Source of the DNA: Saccoglossus kowalevskii
Lineage: Eukaryota > Hemichordata > Enteropneusta > Harrimaniidae
Assembly: GCF_000003605.2 (NCBI RefSeq)
Contig: NW_003133344.1
Location: forward strand, 363,426 to 384,095
Direction: 5' to 3'
DNA: 20,670 bases
Below, piece after piece: positions 17,901 through 20,670 of this stretch; positions within the stretch are counted from its first letter, which is position 1; every line of letters starts with the position of its first letter. The translations under genes and the position numbers were made by a program. The notes under the pieces were generated by a model. That model worked only from the letters and a program-made list of their open reading frames with translations. It did not search any database and was not told the DNA's origin.

Positions 17901-18791
17901 TGAATGATTTCGCATGTGCCTGTGACCCACCTTACACTGGATCCGTCTGTGAAGATCGGTTGGATCCATGCTTGAATCATGGCTGTCAGAATGAAGCCGT
18001 GTGTGAACCCACACAGTCCTATCAGGATTATATTTGCTCCTGTGTTGGTGGATTCACTGGTAAGTCATTGTAGCTGCAATGCTGCTTTCTTTTTTTGGAA
18101 TTGCAAATTTTTAGAAATTGTGAAAATAACTTCATGCAGTGATTGTAAATAAGTCATCAGATGGCTGCCATCTTAATGAATCTGGTGAAAAAATATCTGA
18201 TTGTCTGTGCTTATTTATTGATTAAATCATGTTTTCACTCTATCTTTTGTACACGAATTACTTGATAAGATGTTCCTCATTTGTTTATGTCCACTGTATA
18301 GGTATTCGCTGTGCTGATGATGTTGATGAATGTGTTTTTTCACCATGTCAAAATGGTGCCCAGTGTGTCAACACCCATGGAACCTACCAGTGTCTCTGTG
18401 TACGAGGATATGATGGCAAAAATTGTGAGAATAATATTGACGACTGTGATCCAGGTAAGAAAGAAAAATATATAGACTTTATTTAATTTCGAAAATTTGC
18501 TCATTTGCAATAACTTTGATGTGTATACAATTGTACGAAACATCTTGTGGTATATTTTTCAGATCCCTGTCAGAATGGTGGAACATGCATTGATGAGGTT
18601 GATGATTATTCATGCGCCTGTGTGCCAGGCTTTACTCAGAAGAACTGTATGCAAGAAATTGACGAGTGTATGTCCAATCCATGCCTGAATGATGCAACAT
18701 GCGACGACTATGTAGACAGCTTCACGTGTACGTGTCCACTGGGTTTCAGTGGGACGTATTGTCAGACCAACGACCAAGACTGCACCGACAG
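11712..18791 (+). CDS. Notch: Notch receptor, partial (11 exons: EGF1 end to EGF26 start)
   Basis: This is a single-pass cell-surface receptor gene for contact signalling through Delta/Serrate-type ligands. The visible part is extracellular only. Spliced, it gives about 954 codons: the last two Cys of EGF1, EGF2-25 complete and the first Cys of EGF26. All exons are + strand with GT-AG borders. The chain enters in phase 2, every internal junction is phase 1 (usually at the Gly before C6), and it leaves in phase 2. No frame is broken. The repeats match the numbered repeats of NOTCH1 individually. O-fucose sites (C2-x4-S/T-C3) occur in 17 of EGF2-25, including EGF8, 11 and 12. O-glucose sites (C1-x-S-x-P/A-C2) occur in EGF10, 12, 13, 14, 16-20 and 25. 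The signal peptide, LNR, transmembrane and ankyrin exons are outside the window. Fibropellin, Crumbs, Eyes shut and Jagged were considered; repeat-by-repeat register rules them out. Confidence 0.96.
12262..12606 (+). CDS. Notch: Notch exon: EGF3 end, EGF4, EGF5, most of EGF6
   Basis: The acceptor is TTTCTTAAG and the donor TCAG|GTAAGT, both phase 1; 345 bp. The exon finishes EGF3 (C6 in GDTC). EGF4 has C1-x6-C2 instead of the usual x4, plus an O-fucose and an O-GlcNAc site ([10 protein letters not shown]). EGF5 carries the P-G-L-C insertion between C1 and C2 and a non-standard C5-C6 loop ([10 protein letters not shown]), both of which mark EGF5 in human NOTCH1. EGF6 begins with HVYVPC, which matches the RPYVPC start of NOTCH1 EGF6, and runs to the Gly before C6. 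The only ATG-led reading here starts inside the intron or in another frame, so the exon is defined by splice sites and Cys spacing, not by a start codon. Confidence 0.94.
12607..13031 (+). other. Notch intron (EGF6), 425 bp
   Basis: GTAAGT donor and a T8-GATAG acceptor. Nothing further is recognised inside. Open frames on the minus strand across it are chance frames. Confidence 0.85.
13032..13154 (+). CDS. Notch: Notch exon: EGF6 end and EGF7
   Basis: Exon of 123 bp, phase 1 at both ends; acceptor TTTTTTTTGATAG, donor ACAG|GTAATG. It completes EGF6 (GFSGENC) and encodes EGF7, a calcium-binding EGF (VNIDDC with an Asn/Asp and Tyr in the later ligand positions) with an O-fucose site (CMNGATC), ending at the Gly before C6. 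The size and content match the single-EGF exon for EGF7 in vertebrate Notch genes as I recall them (123 bp). Confidence 0.94.
13155..13586 (+). other. Notch intron (EGF7), 432 bp, mostly occupied by a repeat-like insert
   Basis: GTAATG donor and CACTATAG acceptor. About three quarters of the intron is the GC-richer insert described next; the host sequence is limited to the two edges. Confidence 0.8.
13217..13544. mobile_element. Roughly 328-bp GC-richer insert with short inverted ends
   Basis: CTTGCAAGTCAGGGGTTTTT at 13217 and AAAAAATCCCTGCAAG near 13528-13543 are near-inverted copies (the left one has four extra bases). The enclosed DNA is richer in G+C than neighbouring introns, for example GGGGGCGCATGGCC and GGTGCTGCGCCCC. 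This supports a transposed insert, but I do not recognise the family. It could also be a fragment of a longer repeat. Confidence 0.45.
13587..13820 (+). CDS. Notch: Notch exon: EGF7 end, EGF8, most of EGF9
   Basis: Exon of 234 bp, phase 1 at both ends; acceptor CACTATAG, donor ACTG|GTAAGT. It ends EGF7 with GQYC and starts EGF8 with TEDVDEC, a run identical to human NOTCH1 as I remember it. EGF8 has the extra residue between C1 and C2, an O-fucose site (CKNGGTC) and a C5-C6 loop with Trp ([10 protein letters not shown]). EGF8 belongs to the ligand-contacting EGF8-12 block. EGF9 (INFDDC, CYNGGTC) runs to the Gly before C6. The same 234-bp size is expected for vertebrate exon 6. Confidence 0.95.
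14039..14194 (+). CDS. Notch: Notch exon: EGF9 end, EGF10, start of EGF11
   Basis: Exon of 156 bp, phase 1 at both ends; acceptor TTATCACCAG, donor AATG|GTAAAT. It completes EGF9 (GLLC) and encodes EGF10, which lacks the usual D-x-D/N-E start (HLDDAC), has a long C3-C4 loop ([12 protein letters not shown]) and no O-fucose site, as in NOTCH1 EGF10. It ends just after C1 of EGF11 (DIDECDN). Splitting EGF11 between C1 and C2 is a distinctive junction; I recall the same junction and the same 156-bp length in vertebrate Notch genes. The donor (GTAAAT) is weaker than the others. Confidence 0.94.
14369..14554 (+). CDS. Notch: Notch exon: EGF11 (C2 on) and most of EGF12, ligand-binding core
   Basis: Exon of 186 bp, phase 1 at both ends; acceptor TATCTTCTCAG, donor ACTG|GTGAGT. 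It carries EGF11 from C2 (CEHFGTC, O-fucose site) and EGF12 up to the Gly before C6. EGF11-12 is the core Delta/Serrate binding site in Notch. EGF12 keeps the calcium-binding start (VNINEC), an O-glucose site (CQSSPC), an O-fucosylatable Ser at the position of human Thr466 (codon 14509-14511) and the ICM run containing the Ile477 equivalent. The residue at the Leu468 position is Gln (codon 14515-14517), which is unusual. C5-C6 has an O-GlcNAc site (CMTGYTG). Confidence 0.95.
14713..14940 (+). CDS. Notch: Notch exon: EGF12 end, EGF13, most of EGF14
   Basis: Exon of 228 bp, phase 1 at both ends; acceptor CTATTTTTCAG, donor CCTG|GTAAGT. It completes EGF12 (GYTGVFC), then EGF13 (DIDIDEC, O-glucose CESSPC, no O-fucose because Tyr precedes C3) and EGF14 (FDINEC, O-glucose CASAPC, O-fucose CRHGATC). 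Both are calcium-binding type. In vertebrates this stretch is, from memory, two exons of 114 bp each, so here they are either fused or were never split. Confidence 0.94.
15040..15273 (+). CDS. Notch: Notch exon: EGF14 end, EGF15, most of EGF16
   Basis: Exon of 234 bp, phase 1 at both ends; acceptor GACTTGTAG, donor ACTG|GTAAGT. The preceding intron is only 99 bp, the shortest visible in the gene. EGF15 has a shortened C2-C3 loop (CVHGVC, four residues instead of five). NOTCH1 EGF15 has the same shortening (CHYGSC), a good orthology mark that also removes the O-fucose site. EGF16 (IEINEC, O-glucose CASNPC, O-fucose CVFGGTC) ends with CVAGLTG, without the aromatic residue usual after Gly, as in NOTCH1 EGF16. 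Confidence 0.94.
15791..15946 (+). mobile_element. Complete 156-bp miniature inverted-repeat element
   Basis: The terminal repeats TACTGTAGAATACTTTATTT... and ...AATAAAGTATTCCACAGTA match as inverted copies over about 25 bp with one mismatch. TA at both ends is the likely target duplication. The interior repeats TTTTCGCT and AGCGAAAAT, so the unit folds into a long hairpin. It is the reference copy for the truncated element at 6795-6961. Non-coding. Confidence 0.9.
16026..16054. repeat. Hairpin GGCTCAACGGACC / GGTCCGCTGAGCC
   Basis: A 13-bp inverted repeat with one mismatch and a 3-nt ATA loop. It is followed by pyrimidine-rich (GTCT)n-like sequence, CGTCCGTCTATCTGTCTGTC. It marks the start of the degenerate repeat field in this intron. 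Confidence 0.85.
16055..16960. repeat. Degenerate dispersed-repeat field in the intron
   Basis: Several diverged units recur: 'AACC..T.A.CATATTTCAACAAAACTTGGT' (good copies near 16763-16792 and 16907-16936, poorer near 16132 and 16665) and 'TGCAAATTA..TAATTTGCATA' (near 16218, 16716 and 16845). Spacing is irregular, roughly 130-170 bp. No protein frame is associated. I take it as an old tandemly built repeat of unknown family. Confidence 0.55.
17370..18059 (+). CDS. Notch: Notch exon: EGF16 end to EGF22, 690 bp in one exon
   Basis: The acceptor is TTTTCTGTAG and the donor ACTG|GTAAGT, both phase 1. One continuous reading gives the end of EGF16 (GPNC), EGF17-21 and EGF22 to the Gly before C6. 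EGF17-20 have O-glucose and O-fucose sites. EGF18 ends in the atypical GYYDAFC followed by LSDVDEC, matching GYHDPTC/LSEVNEC of NOTCH1 EGF18/19. EGF21 has PPYTG in place of the usual Gly-aromatic (LPYTG in NOTCH1). EGF22 lacks a calcium-binding start (RLDPC) and has a long C3-C4 stretch with Gln-Asp-Tyr, again as in NOTCH1. Vertebrates split this region into several exons. Confidence 0.95.
18302..18454 (+). CDS. Notch: Notch exon: EGF22 end, EGF23, start of EGF24
   Basis: Exon of 153 bp, phase 1 at both ends; acceptor CCACTGTATAG, donor CCAG|GTAAGA. It completes EGF22 (GIRC) and encodes EGF23, a calcium-binding EGF (DDVDEC) with the NTHG run also present in NOTCH1 EGF23 and no O-fucose site (CQNGAQC). 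It ends after C1 of EGF24 (NNIDDCDP). As with EGF11, the intron falls between C1 and C2. Confidence 0.94.
18563..18791 (+). CDS. Notch: Notch exon: EGF24, EGF25, start of EGF26
   Basis: Exon of 229 bp; acceptor TATTTTTCAG (phase 1), donor GACAG|GTAGGT (phase 2), so the frame switches here. It holds EGF24 from C2 (CQNGGTC), EGF25 (IDEC, O-glucose CMSNPC, O-fucose CLNDATC, then CTCPLGFSG as in the CTCPAGFSG of NOTCH1) and the start of EGF26 (NDQDCTDR versus NTPDCTES). EGF24 has Gln where the C5-C6 loop normally has its second Gly (GFTQKNC). The following exon lies beyond 20670 or was not recognisable before it. Confidence 0.93.
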
Positions 18792-18850
18792 GTAGGTTTT
18801 TATTCTGCCAATCATAGTGCTGTTGGTGTGTATTGTGTTGCCATAATTGC

Positions 18851-19018
18851 TTAAAGCGAGAGGGTCGTCACCTACGCACACGCGGAAATTGAGTCCCAAG
18901 CGATGATAACAACAACACGCACTAAGAACACAAAGGTTCGTGGGTAGAAGCTTGTTTGTAAACATTGACACGCTATGGCCATCTGACGCATGCGTAGGTG
19001 ACGACTCCCCCGCTTTAA
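18851..19018. mobile_element. 168-bp miniature element with TTAA flanks
   Basis: TTAA (18851-18854) plus AGCGAGAGGGTCGTCACCTA is mirrored by TAGGTGACGACTCCCCCGCT plus TTAA (19015-19018). The terminal inverted repeats extend about 24 bp with three mismatches, to TACGCA/TGCGTA. TTAA target duplications are known for piggyBac and Kolobok transposons. The 115 or so bases inside show no coding capacity, so this would be a non-autonomous derivative. It begins about 60 bp after the last visible Notch exon. Confidence 0.85.
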
Positions 19019-19142
19019 TTAGTAGCGATATTCATGAATGACAAATTTATGAATCAAAGTATGTTGTGTTGTTAATTTATGCAATAAAACATTTGATTCA
19101 GACAAACCATTAAATCTAGGAATAAAACTATTACACTATATG

Positions 19143-19896
19143 TACCGTACTCGACCGCGTTAGCGCCCAGGGGCCTCAACTCAGAAAATCACGATTTTTT
19201 AGGGGTGGGCGCTTACCCGAGCACCCCCCTCGAAAAAGAGTGCAAATGAAAAATTTGATTCATCAAGTAACAGATTACGTCTTTGAGGGAAATCAAATTA
19301 CGAAATTAGTGAGTCGTCAATGATTTTCACAATGAAGAAACAGAAATGATCACAAAAAATATGCACATTTTATTACAATATTAATTACGTACCACCAGAA
19401 TTTACGAAATTAAAAACATTTGAGTCTGTTGGAACACAGTCGAAGTCAAAATTGTCATATCTCTACTGACGAAGGTGTTGGATCGTACGCAAACTCTCGA
19501 TGAAAATCACTTTCCGCCATGATGCATTTGCAGATTTCACCTGCAGCGGCGTCCTTTGACCTAATGGGTCAAGTTGGTTATTAACCAATCACAATGCTGT
19601 GTTGTACTGATGCAATTCTTCAGAAATTCCCGAAGACTTTCCGGTAACGCAATGCGGAAGTGAATTATCGATGTCGAAGTACGATCTGTTGGAATTGATT
19701 TCAGCGAATAAACGACATCCACGCTGTATCATAGAAAAACGATTACCAAGATTCGTTACGCAAGACCAAATTTTAAATTAGTTGCATTTTGAAGGGGTGG
19801 GCGCTTTGCCGAATGTGACCCCAAATATAAAAATTGCGCAAAAGTGGGGGGTGGGCGCTTGCCCGGGCATGGGCGCTAACGCGGTCGAGTACGGTA
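19143..19896. mobile_element. 754-bp element with perfect 27-bp terminal inverted repeats
   Basis: TACCGTACTCGACCGCGTTA + GCGCCCA (19143-19169) is mirrored without mismatch by its inverse at 19870-19896. TA at the tips may be the target duplication. GGGTGGGCGCTT also occurs near each end in the same orientation (near 19204, 19795 and 19852). The interior is richer in CpG than the Notch introns and has no long frame or recognised transposase motif, so it looks non-autonomous. The perfect ends suggest recent insertion or strong constraint. Confidence 0.88.
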
Positions 19897-20233
19897 TACT
19901 AAAGAATCACTTGTTGGAAACACAGCCCAAGCCCGGATTCTTATTCTATAAATTATTACGCAGATCAAGCTGCATGTAAAAGCAACAACGGTGTGAATTC
20001 GACATTCAACACCAATCACCGAACAATTCAGACACTTTTAGCCTGCGAAAATGAAAACAGGGCTGCGTAATTTCTTGTTTGTCCGACGCTTCGTTTTCGT
20101 GTCATTATCAAAATTACTGCTACTTTTTACATAACACGGGCGGTCTCTATAAAGCAATAATCATGATCGCAAATAAAAGTCAAATCATTTGAAACATTTT
20201 TACCCGGCGTCTCTCTCCCTTCTGAAATCCGCC
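19897..20233. other. Unassigned CpG-containing spacer
   Basis: It lies between the 754-bp element and the THAP remnant. Composition (several CpG, e.g. CCGACGCTTCG) is closer to those two than to the Notch introns, so it may belong to a larger transposon. No gene feature seen. Confidence 0.4.
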
Positions 20234-20495
20234 TCAGTGCTCATGGACTGGTCCGGAATCTATTTTTTTGAAAACGTTTTGTATTGCGCCTGGTTTAAAT
20301 CTAGTTGTTTTGTCATGAAAAAAAGAATCTGAGGTGAAGTGAACACTACATTTGACGCTGTAGTAAGAAGCAAGTCCACCCCAATCTTTTCTCGTTATTT
20401 TCACGGCGTTCGTCCACCGATTTCGCACCTTCGGAATGAAATGTGTAAATACTTACACTATGAAGATACACATAACTGCAATCGCCCACAACACA
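20234..20495 (-). pseudogene. THAP zinc-finger domain remnant, frameshifted
   Basis: The minus strand at about 20443-20234 encodes most of a THAP DNA-binding domain: RNRW, an RKDW block, KCSVHF (the C-x2-H zinc pair followed by Phe), SDSFF, then FKPGAIQNVF, which corresponds to the family's LKxxAVPxIF end. Just upstream, in a frame shifted by one, 20495-20435 encodes CVVGDC (the first zinc Cys pair, C-x4-C) and YTFH. Together these are the expected parts in the expected order, about 42 residues between the zinc pairs. The two halves are out of frame with no room for an intron, a stop lies directly before the first Cys, and the frame stops soon after the domain (GPVHEH). It is therefore a decayed copy. 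THAP domains occur in host regulators and in P, Kolobok and other transposon proteins; the transposon-rich setting favours the latter. Confidence 0.8.
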
Positions 20496-20617
20496 TCATA
20501 AATGTTTGTTGTGAAAACAATTTCTAAAAATTCTCTCTCTCAAAAATAAAATCAAATAGACAAATAAAAGAAACGCTGATCAAAAAATGTATATCGCTTT
20601 AAAGTATGTTGTTTCAT

Positions 20618-20654
<37 letters not shown>

Positions 20655-20670
20655 TCCCAGCTCACGTATA
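20496..20670. other. Window end, no feature recognised
   Basis: AT-rich sequence with a (TC)n-like run near 20531-20540. It probably still lies inside a Notch intron. Confidence 0.4.

Noticed and set aside
11712-18791. Alternative identities: fibropellin, Crumbs, Eyes shut, Jagged/Delta, Slit-type EGF array
   Set aside because: The repeats match Notch EGF1-26 individually in spacing and special motifs, and no laminin G, DSL, CUB or leucine-rich segments are interspersed.
18792-20670. Search for the next Notch exon (EGF26 onward)
   Set aside because: No + strand segment with the EGF Cys/NGG pattern entering in phase 2 was found; the space is filled by transposon-like DNA.

Overview
The window is nuclear DNA of an animal. 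It is AT-rich and holds multi-exon coding sequence with GT-AG introns, microsatellites, minisatellites and many small inverted-repeat transposons. The only confidently identified host gene is a Notch receptor on the + strand. Eleven exons between 11712 and 18791 (2862 coding bases, about 954 codons) encode EGF-like repeats that align one to one, in order, with the last two cysteines of EGF1, all of EGF2 to EGF25 and the start of EGF26 of bilaterian Notch. Repeat-specific details fix the register: the P-G-L-C insertion in EGF5, the 'YVPC' start of EGF6, 'TEDVDEC' of EGF8, 'GLLCHL.DAC' at the EGF9/10 junction, the shortened C2-C3 loop of EGF15 and '[14 protein letters not shown]' at EGF18/19. 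Exons carrying the signal peptide and most of EGF1, and those for EGF26-36, the LNR repeats, the transmembrane segment and the ankyrin repeats, are not here. The gene is therefore partial at both ends because of the window, with no sign of damage.

Layout. 1-11.7 kb: no recognisable gene; probably the large 5' intron of Notch, or intron plus upstream DNA. It holds a (TA)n(GA)n microsatellite, a 39-bp minisatellite (1650-1891), a 102-bp minisatellite (2340-2765), a G-rich degenerate minisatellite (8160-8770) and several small DNA transposons. These include three copies of one roughly 184-bp palindromic element between 10161 and 11661; the last copy ends 50 bp before the first visible Notch exon. 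11.7-18.8 kb: the Notch exons, with mostly short introns (99-432 bp). One 2.1-kb intron (15274-17369) contains another miniature transposon and an old repeat field. 18.8-20.67 kb: the next Notch intron, holding a 168-bp TTAA-flanked miniature element, a 754-bp element with a perfect 27-bp terminal inverted repeat and, on the minus strand, a decayed THAP zinc-finger fragment that is probably the remains of a transposase gene.

Organism. Notch one-to-one with vertebrate NOTCH1, partly vertebrate-like exon sizes and long repeat-rich introns suggest an invertebrate bilaterian, perhaps a non-vertebrate deuterostome. I cannot name the species from sequence alone.

I saw no unknown multi-gene system. 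The most notable non-gene signal is a set of different miniature elements sharing the TACTGTRRAAT end signature, together with two higher-CpG elements and a THAP relic downstream of the last exon. Within Notch, the points worth checking are a Gln at the EGF12 ligand-contact position that is Leu in human and fly, a long C1-C2 loop in EGF2, and EGF17-22 sitting in one uninterrupted exon.
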